Origin: Pseudogemmobacter faecipullorum
Lineage (GTDB): Bacteria; Pseudomonadota; Alphaproteobacteria; Rhodobacterales; Rhodobacteraceae
Assembly (NCBI RefSeq): GCF_020539525.1
Contig: NZ_JACDXX010000003.1
Span: 1-64,000, forward strand
Length of the DNA stretch: 64,000 nucleotides
Direction of reading: 5' to 3'
Below are positions 13,338 to 21,889 of this stretch, piece by piece (positions within the stretch are counted from its first letter, which is position 1; every line of letters starts with the position of its first letter). The notes beneath the pieces are model-generated. The model searched no databases. It was not told the origin of the DNA and was given only the letters and a program-made list of their open reading frames with translations. Made by a program: the position numbers and the translations under genes.

Positions 13338-14261
13338 TCATTTCGCGCGGGTCGGGCGGTCGAAGACTTTGCGGCCCATAAGCGAGCCGACCAGATCGAC
13401 CATCAGCCGCGCCGTCATGCCCCGGTCATCGAGGAAAGGGTTCAGCTCGACCAGATCAAGCGAGCTGACCAGGCCGGATTCGTGCAAAAGCTCCATCACC
13501 AGATGCGCCTCGCGGAAGGTGGCGCCGCCTGGCACCGTGGTGCCAACCGCCGGTGCGATCGCGGGGTCGAGGAAATCGACATCGAGCGAGACATGCAGCA
13601 GCCCGTTTTCCGCCCGCACCCTGGCGAGAAACTCGCGCAAAGGCGCGGCAATGCCCCGCTCGTCAATCACCCGCATGTCATTGATGGCAATGTCGCGCTC
13701 GAGCATGGCGGCATGTTCCTCGGGATCGACCGAGCGGATGCCAAACATACAGATCCGCTCGCCCGGCACCGGTGCAGGGAAGGGCGGGAAGGCGTCAAAC
13801 CCCTCGCGGCCATTGATATAGGCCAGGGGCGTGCCATGCAGATTGCCGCTGGTGGTGCTCAGCGGCGTGTGAAAATCGGAATGGGCATCAAGCCAGAGCA
13901 AAAACAGCGGCCGGCCGATGGCTGCGGCATGGCGCGCTGCCCCGGCAACGCTGCCCAGCGCCAGCGAGTGATCACCGCCCATGATCACCGGGCATTCGCC
14001 CAGCGCCAGCACCCCGGCGACCGCCGCCGACAGGGCCTCGGTCCAGGCGAGGGTTTCGGGCAGCTGATCCACCGCCGGATTGGGGCTGTCGGCCAGCGGC
14101 AATGCGGCAATGGCGACATCGCCGTAATCGCGGACCAGATGGCCTTCGGCGGCAATGGCGCGGGCCAGTCCGGCCACGCGGTAGGCGGCGGGGCCCATCA
14201 GGCAGCCGGGGCGGCGCTGGCCGCTGTCGACAGGGGCACCGATCAGGGTGATAGGGGGCAA
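13338..14261 (-). CDS. rocF: Arginase
   Basis: Arginase hydrolyses arginine to ornithine and urea with a binuclear manganese centre. The 307-residue protein has the metal motifs GGDHSLALGS, LDAHSDFHTP and SLDVDFLDP, all complete, and the family N-terminus TLIGAPVDSGQRRPGC. The start is an unusual TTG (14259-14261) with GGAG about seven bases upstream; no ATG or GTG fits homology better. It stands alone, convergent with the aminomutase-like gene, and ends beside the palindromic repeat. Confidence 0.94.
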   Translation of the reverse strand: MPPITLIGAPVDSGQRRPGCLMGPAAYRVAGLARAIAAEGHLVRDYGDVAIAALPLADSPNPAVDQLPETLAWTEALSAAVAGVLALGECPVIMGGDHSLALGSVAGAARHAAAIGRPLFLLWLDAHSDFHTPLSTTSGNLHGTPLAYINGREGFDAFPPFPAPVPGERICMFGIRSVDPEEHAAMLERDIAINDMRVIDERGIAAPLREFLARVRAENGLLHVSLDVDFLDPAIAPAVGTTVPGGATFREAHLVMELLHESGLVSSLDLVELNPFLDDRGMTARLMVDLVGSLMGRKVFDRPTRAK

Positions 14262-14548
14262 GGCCGGCTCCGTTTTTTTAAGAAAGCGACTGGATTGCTG
14301 AGAAAAACCCCGGATTTCCTGCGAAAGAGCCGGGTTTATTGAGGCAGGTCAGGGTCAGCCTAACCGTTTCCGGGCGGCCGGGCCAGTCTGCTGCGCCGCC
14401 GCTGGCGGTGTTTCTGCCCTGATCCGCCGGGGGAGAGCTGGCCTCATCACAAGGATGTAAGGCAAATCGGCGCGGCTGATGGGCGCAGCCCATTGGATCA
14501 GCGCCTTTGCGCCGCTAAAGTCGGCGGCAATACGGGGAGAGATCCGGG

Positions 14549-16681
14549 ATGATTGTTGAACTTGGGCATTTCGCCCTGATCCTTGCGCTGATGGTGGCGC
14601 TGTTGCAGTCGGTGCTGCCGCTCTGGGGCGCCAGCCGGGGCAATGCCATGCTGATGGCCCTGGCGGCGCCCGCAGCCGTGGTGCAGTTCGCGCTGATCGC
14701 TTTGTCTTTTGCGGCGCTGACCTGGGCCTTTGTGACCTCCGATTTCTCGGTGGCGCTGGTGGTGGCGAATTCGCATACGCTGAAGCCGATGCTCTATAAA
14801 GTCTCGGGCGTCTGGGGCAATCATGAGGGCTCGCTGCTGCTCTGGGTGCTGATCCTCGCCTTGTTCGGCGCCTCAGCCGCCTGGTTTGGCGGCAATCTGC
14901 CTGAGAGGCTGCGTGCCCGGGTGATCGCCATTCAGGGGCTGATCGGCGTGGCCTTCCTCAGCTTCCTGCTCTTCACCTCCAATCCTTTCCTGCGCAGCGC
15001 CTTCGCACCGATGGACGGGCGCGATCTCAATCCCTTGCTGCAGGATCCCGGTCTCGCCTTCCATCCGCCCTTCCTCTATCTTGGCTATGTCGGCCTATCG
15101 ATGGCCTTCAGCTTTGCCATTGCGGCGCTGATTGAGGGCAGGGTGGATGCGGCCTGGGCGCGCTGGGTCCGGCCCTGGACCCTGGCGGCCTGGATCTTCC
15201 TGACCATCGGCATCGCGCTCGGCTCGTGGTGGGCCTATTATGAGCTGGGCTGGGGCGGCTTCTGGTTCTGGGATCCGGTCGAGAATGCCAGTTTCATGCC
15301 CTGGCTGCTGGCCGCCGCTCTCCTGCATTCGGCGATTGTCGTCGAAAAGCGTGAATCCCTGAAAAGCTGGACGGTGCTGCTGGCGATCCTCGCCTTTGGT
15401 TTCTCGCTGATCGGCACCTTTATCGTGCGCTCGGGCGTGATCACCTCGGTGCACAGCTTTGCCAATGATCCCGAGCGCGGCTCGTTCATCCTCGCCATCC
15501 TCGCCTTCTTCACCGGCGGCGGGCTGATCCTTTTCGCCTGGCGGGCCTCGGCGATGGAGGCGAAGGGCGTCTTTGGCCTCGTCAGCCGCGAAAGCGCGCT
15601 GGTCGCCAATAACATCCTGCTGGCGGTTTCGGCCTTCGTGGTCTTTGTCGGCACGCTCTGGCCCCTGTTCGCGGAACTGGTGCTCGGCCGGGTGATGTCG
15701 GTGGGCGAGCCCTTCTTCAACGCCGCCTTCACCCCGTTCTTCGTCGGCCTTGCGCTGATCCTGCCGCCTGGTGCCATGCTGGCCTGGAAGCGCGGCGATC
15801 CGGCGCGCGTAACGGCACAGCTGGCCCCGGCGGCGCTTCTGGCGCTGGCTGCCGGGCTGATTGCACTGGCAACGGTTGCCGGCCAGGGGCTGATCGCGCT
15901 GGCGATCTTTGCCGCAACCGGCCTCGCGCTGGCGCTGATCTGGCCGAAACTTCCCGCCGCTTTCCGGGCAAAACTGCCGCTGCTGGTGCTGCTTCTTGGG
16001 CTGATCGGCCTGGTCTATGCCGTGACCAGCGGCCGTTCGGCGCTGGGGCCGATCGGGGTGATGCTGGGCGCCTGGGTGATCTTTGGGGCCATGACCGACC
16101 TCTGGTCGCGCACCGGCAGGGGCAGGGGCCGTCTGGCCCGGCTGGCCCGTTTGCCGCGCGCTGAATGGGGCAAGGCGGTGGCCCATGCCGGGATGGGGCT
16201 GGTGATCTTCTCGGTTGCCGCGCTGATGGCCTGGAAGACCGAAGAAATCCGCGTGGTTTCAGAGGGTGAGAGCTTTGCGCTTGGCCCCTATCAGGTGCAG
16301 CTGGTTGATGTCGAGGAAACCCGGGGCCCGAATTACCTGACCACCATGGCCGAGATGCGGGTGACGCGCGGCGGGGCGAATGTGGTGACTTTATACCCCG
16401 AAAAGCGGATCTATCCGGTCCAGGCCATGCCGACGACCGAGGCGGCGATTGATTACGGGCTGCTGCGCGACATCTATCTGGTGATCGGCGATGCGCAGCA
16501 GGACGGCGGCTGGGCGGTGCGCGCCTATATCGAGCCCTTTGCCAATCAGCTCTGGCTTGGCTGTCTGATGATGGCCTTTGGCGGGCTGCTGAGCCTGTCC
16601 GACCGCCGGCTGCGCCTGGCGGCGGGCAGCGCGAAAGCGCGGGCACCGGTCGCGGGCGGTAAGGCGGAGGCGGCGAAATGA
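14549..16681 (+). CDS. ccmF: Cytochrome c heme lyase subunit CcmF
   Basis: CcmF is the inner-membrane heme-handling part of the system I cytochrome c maturation lyase. The 710-residue protein has about 15 membrane segments and the tryptophan-rich WWD heme motif WGGFWFWDPVENASFMPWLL, plus conserved histidines (HPPFLYLGYVG; NSHTLKPMLYKVSGVWGNHEGS). Its stop overlaps the ccmH start in ATGA, so the pair is translationally coupled. Length is slightly above the usual 650. ATG 14549 follows GGGAGAGAT. Confidence 0.96.
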   Translation: MIVELGHFALILALMVALLQSVLPLWGASRGNAMLMALAAPAAVVQFALIALSFAALTWAFVTSDFSVALVVANSHTLKPMLYKVSGVWGNHEGSLLLWVLILALFGASAAWFGGNLPERLRARVIAIQGLIGVAFLSFLLFTSNPFLRSAFAPMDGRDLNPLLQDPGLAFHPPFLYLGYVGLSMAFSFAIAALIEGRVDAAWARWVRPWTLAAWIFLTIGIALGSWWAYYELGWGGFWFWDPVENASFMPWLLAAALLHSAIVVEKRESLKSWTVLLAILAFGFSLIGTFIVRSGVITSVHSFANDPERGSFILAILAFFTGGGLILFAWRASAMEAKGVFGLVSRESALVANNILLAVSAFVVFVGTLWPLFAELVLGRVMSVGEPFFNAAFTPFFVGLALILPPGAMLAWKRGDPARVTAQLAPAALLALAAGLIALATVAGQGLIALAIFAATGLALALIWPKLPAAFRAKLPLLVLLLGLIGLVYAVTSGRSALGPIGVMLGAWVIFGAMTDLWSRTGRGRGRLARLARLPRAEWGKAVAHAGMGLVIFSVAALMAWKTEEIRVVSEGESFALGPYQVQLVDVEETRGPNYLTTMAEMRVTRGGANVVTLYPEKRIYPVQAMPTTEAAIDYGLLRDIYLVIGDAQQDGGWAVRAYIEPFANQLWLGCLMMAFGGLLSLSDRRLRLAAGSAKARAPVAGGKAEAAK

Positions 16682-17148
16682 GCCAGCTTCGTGCGCTTCT
16701 GCTCAGCTTCGCCCTGACCTGCAGCGCTGCACCGGTACTGGCGGTGCAGCCCGATGAAATCATGGCGGATCCGGGGCTTGAGGCCCGGGCCCGGATGATC
16801 AGCCGCGAGATCCGCTGCCCGGTCTGTCAGGGCGAGACCATTGACGACAGCAATGCCCCGATCAGCCGCGACCTGCGGCTGATCATCCGCGAGCGGTTGC
16901 TGGCGGGCGACAGCAATGATGAGGTGATCGATTTCGTCGTGATGCGCTACGGCGAATTCGTGCTGTTCAACCCGCGCCCGGCGGGCTGGAATATCGTGCT
17001 CTGGGCTGCTGGTCCGGTGATGTTCCTGATCGCCGCCGGCGGCGTCTGGCTGGTTCTGCGCCGCGCGCAGCGGGCCGGGCCAAAGCCGGTTGAGGCGCTG
17101 AGCCCGGCTGAGGAGGCCCGGCTCAGCGAGATCCTGAAAGACGAGTGA
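16678..17148 (+). CDS. ccmH: Cytochrome c maturation protein CcmH
   Basis: CcmH reduces the apocytochrome CxxCH thiols in the periplasm before heme ligation. The 156-residue protein has a signal peptide (LLLSFALTCSAAPVLA), the RCPVCQ redox motif (C47, C50), the conserved RLIIRERLLAGDSNDEVIDFVVMRYGEF region in short stretches, and one C-terminal membrane anchor. It overlaps ccmF by four bases. The order ccmF-ccmH-enoyl-CoA hydratase is usual in Rhodobacter relatives. Confidence 0.95.
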   Translation: MSQLRALLLSFALTCSAAPVLAVQPDEIMADPGLEARARMISREIRCPVCQGETIDDSNAPISRDLRLIIRERLLAGDSNDEVIDFVVMRYGEFVLFNPRPAGWNIVLWAAGPVMFLIAAGGVWLVLRRAQRAGPKPVEALSPAEEARLSEILKDE

Positions 17149-17154
17149 GAGCAG

Positions 17155-17250
17155 CGGCTGACCCGAGGGCTGACCCGGGGATGCCCCGGGGCTGATGGTG
17201 GCAAATCCGCTGCCGGTCCGGGGCTGATCCGGGGCTGAACGGGGGGGCTG
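17155..17250. repeat. Degenerate GGCTGA/CCGGGG direct repeats after ccmH
   Basis: The 170-base gap after ccmH contains at least six copies of GGCTGA followed by C/G runs (for example GGCTGACCC, GGGGCTGAT, GGGGCTGAAC). Spacing varies from 10 to about 20 bases. No gene or clear terminator is seen. Confidence 0.6.
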
Positions 17251-17322
17251 ACGTGGCGTAGCCATTGCAGCGCTTTGCTCCGGCGGGCAGATTTTTCTGA
17301 CCCCCGGGGCAGAGGAGCCGCC

Positions 17323-18099
17323 ATGATGTATCAGACCATCCGCTATCAGCTTGAGGACGGTATTGCCCGGATTACGCTCAGCCGCCCCGAGGTGATGAAT
17401 GCGCTCTCGGCGCTGATGCGGCGCGAGCTGCGCGCGGCGCTGACCAGGGCGGTGGAGGAGGCGCGGGTGGTGGTGCTGACGGGCGAGGGCCGGGCCTTTT
17501 GCTCGGGCCAGGATCTGCAGGATGCGGGCGATCCGTCACAGATTGATTTTGAGGCGGTGCTGAACGGCGAATATGTGCCGCTCTTGCGCGCCATTACCGA
17601 AGCGCCGATCCCGGTGATCGCCGCGGTCAATGGCGCGGCGGCGGGGGCGGGGGCGAATATTGCGCTGGCCTGCGATGTGGTGATCGCGGCCGAAAGCGCC
17701 AGTTTCATCCAGGCCTTCACCCGGATCGGCCTGATTCCCGATGCCGGGGGCACCCATTGGCTGCCGCGCCAGATCGGCCTTGCCCGCGCCATGGGGGCGA
17801 TGCTTTTCGCCGATAGGATCACGGCGCGCCAGGCCGCTGACTGGGGCATGATCTGGGAGGCGGTGCCCGATGCCGAATTTGCGGCGGTGATCGCGGCACG
17901 GGCGGCGCATCTGGCACAGGGGCCTGGTCTCGCCTATCGCGGCGTGAAACAGGCCTTGCGCCAGTCCTTCGATCTTGATCTCGCAAGCGCGCTGGCGCTT
18001 GAGGCGCGGCTCCAGGGCGAGGCCGGGCAGAGCGCGGATTTCCGCGAAGGGGTCCGCGCTTTTCTGGAAAAACGCGCGCCCCGCTTCACCGGCGGCTGA
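17323..18099 (+). CDS. Enoyl-CoA hydratase/isomerase family protein (PaaG-like)
   Basis: A 258-residue crotonase-fold enzyme with the oxyanion-hole region (AFCSGQDLQDAGD; NGAAAGAGANIALACD). The IGLIPDAGGTHWLPRQIG stretch, with aspartate rather than glutamate in the second catalytic position, is the pattern of PaaG-type ring 1,2-epoxyphenylacetyl-CoA isomerases. Other paa genes are absent here, so the substrate is uncertain and a general enoyl-CoA role is possible. ATG 17323 follows AGAGGAG. It may be read from the ccm promoter or its own. Confidence 0.85.
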   Translation: MMYQTIRYQLEDGIARITLSRPEVMNALSALMRRELRAALTRAVEEARVVVLTGEGRAFCSGQDLQDAGDPSQIDFEAVLNGEYVPLLRAITEAPIPVIAAVNGAAAGAGANIALACDVVIAAESASFIQAFTRIGLIPDAGGTHWLPRQIGLARAMGAMLFADRITARQAADWGMIWEAVPDAEFAAVIAARAAHLAQGPGLAYRGVKQALRQSFDLDLASALALEARLQGEAGQSADFREGVRAFLEKRAPRFTGG

Positions 18100-18154
18100 G
18101 CGGGGGCGGGAGAGGCCAGCCCCCTGTGCCGCCGCCGGGGGGGGCAGCAAGATC

Positions 18155-18186
18155 AAAAAAGGGGCCACGACGGGCCCCTTTTCTTC
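18155..18186. terminator. Bidirectional rho-independent terminator
   Basis: A run of A, GGGGCC, a six-base loop, GGCCCC and a run of T form a hairpin that works in both directions. It separates the enoyl-CoA hydratase gene from convergent ilvH. Confidence 0.8.
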
Positions 18187-18198
18187 TGGCTGAGAGCG

Positions 18199-18274
18199 GG
18201 GGCTCAGATCCCCCGGGGCCCAGTTCCCTGTGGCCCAGTTCCCTGTGGCCCAGATCCCTGCGTCTCAGATCCCG
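18199..18274. repeat. Five degenerate 15-bp tandem units ending at the ilvH stop codon
   Basis: Units of 15 bases such as GTGGCCCAGTTCCCT (18230), GTGGCCCAGATCCCT (18245) and GCGTCTCAGATCCCG (18260) follow each other. The last unit includes the ilvH stop and terminal codons, and the first also carries the CTCAGATCCC core, as though the gene end had been the seed. Confidence 0.8.
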
Positions 18275-18825
18275 CGCGACAAAGCGGCAACGCCGGTGCG
18301 GGCGATCTCTTTCAGGCCGAGCGGGCGCATCAGATCGGCGAAAGCATCGATCTTTTCCGGGGTGCCGGTCATCTCAAAGATAAAGCTCTCGAGGCTGGTA
18401 TCGACGACCTTGGCGCGGAAAATCTCGCAGAGCCGCAAAGCCTCGATCCTTGCATCGCCCGAGCCCACCACTTTCAGCAGCGCCAGCTCGCGCTGCACGC
18501 TCGGGCCCTCGGCGGTCAGATCATGCACCGCATAGACCGGCACCATGCGCGAGAGCTGCTTTTCGATCTGATCGATCACCGCCGGCGTGCCGCGGGTGAC
18601 GATGGTGATGCGCGAGCGGTGGCCGGTATGGTCGACCTCGGCCACGGTCAGACTGTCGATATTATAGCCACGCCCCGAGAACAGGCCGATGACGCGCGCC
18701 AGCACGCCCGGCTCATTCTCGACGATGACGGCGAGGGTATGGCTTTCGACGATCTCGGAATGCGGATCGCGCAGATCATAGGCGGAATGGCTGGTCGAGC
18801 CGCGTTTGATATTCAGTGCCGACAT
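18265..18825 (-). CDS. ilvH: Acetolactate synthase small (regulatory) subunit
   Basis: IlvH binds valine and activates and feedback-regulates acetolactate synthase in branched-chain amino acid synthesis. The 186-residue protein has an N-terminal ACT domain (TLAVIVENEPGVLARVIGLF, RGYNIDSLTV) and a second C-terminal ACT-like domain (AKVVDTSLESFIFEMTG). It lies 79 bases downstream of ilvB and should share the attenuator-controlled transcript. Its 3' end merges into a tandem repeat. Confidence 0.96.
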   Translation of the reverse strand: MSALNIKRGSTSHSAYDLRDPHSEIVESHTLAVIVENEPGVLARVIGLFSGRGYNIDSLTVAEVDHTGHRSRITIVTRGTPAVIDQIEKQLSRMVPVYAVHDLTAEGPSVQRELALLKVVGSGDARIEALRLCEIFRAKVVDTSLESFIFEMTGTPEKIDAFADLMRPLGLKEIARTGVAALSRGI

Positions 18826-18904
18826 GGGTTTAAGCCTTGAGAAAAGAGAGGGTCAGAGCGCAGGCGAGGGGGCCGGGGGCAGGATAACCCCCGGCGGATC
18901 CGCC

Positions 18905-20647
18905 TCAGACCAGCACCGCGCCGGATTTGAACGCACTCGCATCGGCCGAGAGCAGCATTTCATTATGCGGCTTTCCGCTCGGGATCATCGGGAAGCAATT
19001 CTCGTGCTTTTCGACCAGGCAGTCAAAGATCACCGGGCCATCGTAACGGATCATCTCCATGATCGCATCATCAAGATCCTTCGGATCCGAGCAGCGCAAC
19101 CCCTTACAGCCGAAGGCCTCAGCCAGTTTCACGAAATCGGGCAGGCTTTCCGACCAGGACTGGCTGTAGCGCTCGCCATGCAGCAATTCCTGCCACTGAC
19201 GCACCATGCCGAGGCGCTCATTATTGAGGATGAACTGCTTGACCGGGGCGCGGAACTGCATCGCCGTGCCCATTTCCTGCATATTCATCAGCCAGGAGGC
19301 CTCACCCGCGACGTTGATCACCAGAGCCTCAGGATGGGCGATCTGCACCCCGACCGAGGCCGGGATGCCGTAGCCCATAGTGCCGAGGCCACCGCTCGTC
19401 ATCCAGCGGTTCGGCGCATCGAAATGCAGGAACTGCGCCGCCCACATCTGATGCTGGCCGACCTCGGTGGTGATATAGCGGTCCATGCCTTTGGTCAGGG
19501 CCTCAAGGCGCTGCAAAGCAAATTGCGGCTTGATGATGCTGGCCGAGTTTTCATAGGCGAGGCAATTGACCGCCTTCCATTCCTCAATCTGTTTCCACCA
19601 TTTCGCCAGGCCCTCTTTATTGACCTTGCGACCGCGCGCCTTCCAGATTTTCAGCGCATCTTCCAGCACATGGCCGACATCGCCGACGATCGGCACATCG
19701 ACACGGATCACCTTATTGATCGAGGAAGGGTCGATATCGATATGAACCTTGGTCGATTTCGGGCTGAAATCGGCGAGGCGGCCGGTGATGCGGTCATCGA
19801 AACGCGCGCCGACATTGATCATCAGATCGCAGCCATGCATCGCCAGATTGGCCTCGTAAAGGCCATGCATCCCCAGCATACCGAGCCAGGATTTACCGCT
19901 GGCCGGATAGGCCCCAAGGCCCATCAGCGTCGAGGTGACCGGGAAGCCGGTGGCATCGGCAAATTCGCAGAGCAGCTGGCTGGCGCCCTTGCCCGAATTG
20001 ATCACGCCGCCGCCGGTATAGAACACCGGGCGCTCAGCGGTTTCCATCAGCTCGACCAGGCGGGTGATCGCCTCGATATCGCCTTTCACCTTCGGCTGGT
20101 AATGCGCGGTGCGGGCCTTTTGCACCGGGGTATAGCTGCCGGTGGCAAATTGCACATCTTTCGGAATATCGACCAGCACCGGGCCGGGGCGGCCCGAGAG
20201 CGCGACATGGAAGGCCTGGTGAATGGTTTCCGACAGCCGCTCGGTTTCTTTGACCAGCCAGTTCATTTTGGTGCAGGGGCGGGTGATGCCGACGGTATCG
20301 GCCTCCTGGAAGCCATCGGTGCCGATCATGAAGGTCGGCACCTGGCCCGAGAGCACGATGATCGGGATCGAATCCATCAGAGCATCGACGAGGCCGGTCA
20401 CCGCATTGGTCGCACCAGGACCCGAGGTCACCAGCGCCACGCCGATCTTGCCGGTCGAGCGGGCATAGCCCTCGGCCGCATGAACCGCGCCCTGTTCATG
20501 GCGCACCAGGATGTGACGGATGTCATTTTGCTGGAACAATTCGTCGTAAATCGGCAGGACCGCGCCGCCCGGGTAGCCGAAGACCACCTCGACGCCCTGA
20601 TCCTTCAGGGCCTGCACCACCATCTTCGCGCCGGTCATCGTCTTCAT
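18905..20647 (-). CDS. ilvB: Acetolactate synthase large (catalytic) subunit
   Basis: IlvB condenses two pyruvates, or pyruvate and 2-ketobutyrate, with thiamine diphosphate, magnesium and FAD. The 580-residue protein has the catalytic glutamate E51 (RHEQGAVH), FAD-region motifs (RFDDRITG) and the substrate loop NNERLGMVRQWQ. The thiamine motif that is normally GDGSF...N reads GEASWLMNMQEMGT here; the terminal asparagine is kept. I think this variant is shared by related Rhodobacterales. The gene is preceded by a leader-peptide attenuator and followed by ilvH. Confidence 0.96.
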   Translation of the reverse strand: MKTMTGAKMVVQALKDQGVEVVFGYPGGAVLPIYDELFQQNDIRHILVRHEQGAVHAAEGYARSTGKIGVALVTSGPGATNAVTGLVDALMDSIPIIVLSGQVPTFMIGTDGFQEADTVGITRPCTKMNWLVKETERLSETIHQAFHVALSGRPGPVLVDIPKDVQFATGSYTPVQKARTAHYQPKVKGDIEAITRLVELMETAERPVFYTGGGVINSGKGASQLLCEFADATGFPVTSTLMGLGAYPASGKSWLGMLGMHGLYEANLAMHGCDLMINVGARFDDRITGRLADFSPKSTKVHIDIDPSSINKVIRVDVPIVGDVGHVLEDALKIWKARGRKVNKEGLAKWWKQIEEWKAVNCLAYENSASIIKPQFALQRLEALTKGMDRYITTEVGQHQMWAAQFLHFDAPNRWMTSGGLGTMGYGIPASVGVQIAHPEALVINVAGEASWLMNMQEMGTAMQFRAPVKQFILNNERLGMVRQWQELLHGERYSQSWSESLPDFVKLAEAFGCKGLRCSDPKDLDDAIMEMIRYDGPVIFDCLVEKHENCFPMIPSGKPHNEMLLSADASAFKSGAVLV

Positions 20648-20691
20648 TCTCTGGTCCTCTCGCCGCTTTCGTGCGGCCCGCCGTCAAAAAC

Positions 20692-20721
20692 AAAAAAGCC
20701 CCCGAGGGTTATTCCGGGGGC
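20692..20721 (-). terminator. Attenuator terminator of the ilvBH leader
   Basis: Read on the minus strand, GCCCCCG (20715-20721) pairs with CGGGGGC (20698-20704) around a ten-base loop, followed by six T (20692-20697). It sits between the leader peptide stop and ilvB, so it must be read through for ilvBH expression. Confidence 0.9.
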
Positions 20722-20762
20722 GCATGGGGGATTTTATGGCAACCGTTACCGGTCCATGCGCC
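20719..20762 (-). promoter_or_regulatory. Antiterminator arms of the ilvBH attenuator
   Basis: The leader RNA contains GGCGCATGG (20754-20762), inside the last codons of the leader peptide, and its perfect complement CCATGCGCC (20719-20727). The second arm overlaps the first three bases of the terminator stem. If the ribosome stalls at the Leu-Ile-Leu-Val-Val codons the first arm is free to pair and the terminator is broken; if it reaches the stop codon it covers that arm and the terminator forms. Confidence 0.75.
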
Positions 20763-20793
20763 TGGCTTTGCTGACTACAAGAATTAGGGTCAT
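20746..20793 (-). CDS. ilvBH leader peptide (attenuation)
   Basis: A 15-residue reading frame, MTLILVVSKARRMDR, carries the branched-chain run Leu-Ile-Leu-Val-Val directly after its start, the signature of ilv attenuators. ATG 20793 is preceded by GGAG; in-frame ATGs at 20799 and 20805 would add two or four residues and also have a suitable ribosome site. It stops at TAA 20746-20748, before the terminator hairpin. The peptide itself has no expected function beyond sensing charged tRNAs. Confidence 0.88.
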   Translation of the reverse strand: MTLILVVSKARRMDR

Positions 20794-20849
20794 CTGCATC
20801 TCCATCGCTGCGACTCCGGGACTGGATCCCTGGTCGCGCGTCAGCCGGG

Positions 20850-20878
20850 AAGTTAGGCAAGCCGAAAAGGGGCGTCAA
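20850..20878 (-). promoter_or_regulatory. ilvBH promoter
   Basis: On the minus strand TTGACG (20873-20878) and TAACTT (20850-20855) are separated by exactly 17 bases, a strong sigma-70 pair. Transcription would begin near 20842, about 40 bases before the leader peptide. Confidence 0.75.
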
Positions 20879-21025
20879 CCCCGGAAGCGCATGGAATCTG
20901 TCGCGCCTGGTGAAAAAATAGCAATTTTGTTGCCGGGACGCGCTTTGGGGTGAACTTTTCTGAATCCCGCAGCGCGCCCGCCCTGCCGGTCCGCCGACTC
21001 TGCTGCTGCAGCGGGCTTTTTCCCC

Positions 21026-21889
21026 TCAGTCGCCTGTACCGCGCGCCTCGGGCAGGCTGATCCGCGCTACCTGTTCGGCAATCGGGTCAACCGAGAGCGG
21101 ATGCAGCTCGGAACTATGGCCCGAGGCATCGCCGATCGGCTGCCATTCGCCGCCTTTATAGATTTCCAGCGCGTCAAAGCCGGATTTATAGCCCATCTTG
21201 CGCGAGCCTGGCACCCAATAGCCGAGATAGACATAGGGCAGCCCGGCCTCGCGCGCGATTTCAATATGATCGAGGATGATCCAGGTGCCGAGCGAGCGCG
21301 GGCTGAGATCGGGGTCATAGAAGCTGTAGACCAGCGACAGCCCGTCCTCAAAGACATCGGTCAGACAGACCGCACTGAGCACCCGCCCGTCATCGCGGTC
21401 CCCGCCGGAAAACGGGCTTTCTCCTGTGGGATCGGGGCGGCTGTATTCGATCACCCGTGAGTGGATCGGGGTTTCCTCGATCATCGCGGCGAATTCGAAA
21501 ATATCCATATCCGCCATGCCGCCATCGGCGTGCCGGCTGTCGAGATAGCGGCGGAACAGCTGAAACTGATCCTCGGTCGCCCAGGGGCTGGTGGCATTGC
21601 GCGCCAGATCGGCGTTTTTCCTCAGCACCCGGCGCTGACCACGGGTCAGGGTGAAATCTGCCACCCGGATCCGCGCCGAAAGACAGGCCGAACATTCGGC
21701 ACAGCTGGGCCGGTAGAGCACGTTCTGGCTGCGCCGGAAGCCCTGTTTCGACAGAGCATCATTCAGTTTCTGCGCATAATCCCCCTGCAAAGCGGTGAAT
21801 AATTTCCGCTCCATCCGGCCCTCAAGATAGGGGCAGGGCTGCGGCGCAGTGACATAGAATTGCGGGGCGATCGGCAGGGTGTGACGCAT
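21026..21889 (-). CDS. bpt: Bacterial protein N-terminal leucyl transferase Bpt (ATE family)
   Basis: Bpt adds leucine from leucyl-tRNA to proteins with N-terminal Asp or Glu, marking them for ClpAP by the N-degron pathway. The 287-residue protein has the N-terminal PCPYLEG motif and the cysteine cluster CAECSAC of ATE enzymes, then a GNAT-like C-terminal half ([20 protein letters not shown]). It is monocistronic; the gap on its upstream side holds a repeat. Confidence 0.92.
   Translation of the reverse strand: MRHTLPIAPQFYVTAPQPCPYLEGRMERKLFTALQGDYAQKLNDALSKQGFRRSQNVLYRPSCAECSACLSARIRVADFTLTRGQRRVLRKNADLARNATSPWATEDQFQLFRRYLDSRHADGGMADMDIFEFAAMIEETPIHSRVIEYSRPDPTGESPFSGGDRDDGRVLSAVCLTDVFEDGLSLVYSFYDPDLSPRSLGTWIILDHIEIAREAGLPYVYLGYWVPGSRKMGYKSGFDALEIYKGGEWQPIGDASGHSSELHPLSVDPIAEQVARISLPEARGTGD

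Noticed and set aside
14303-14338. CCCGG/CCGGG hairpin between arginase and ccmF considered as terminator
   Set aside because: It lies upstream of both divergent genes, so there is no transcript for it to end; the stem is short.
18806-20953. A 715-codon plus-strand frame opposite ilvB
   Set aside because: It mirrors the ilvB codons, covers the ilv promoter and leader, and its composition is the usual antisense pattern rich in His, Arg and Gly.
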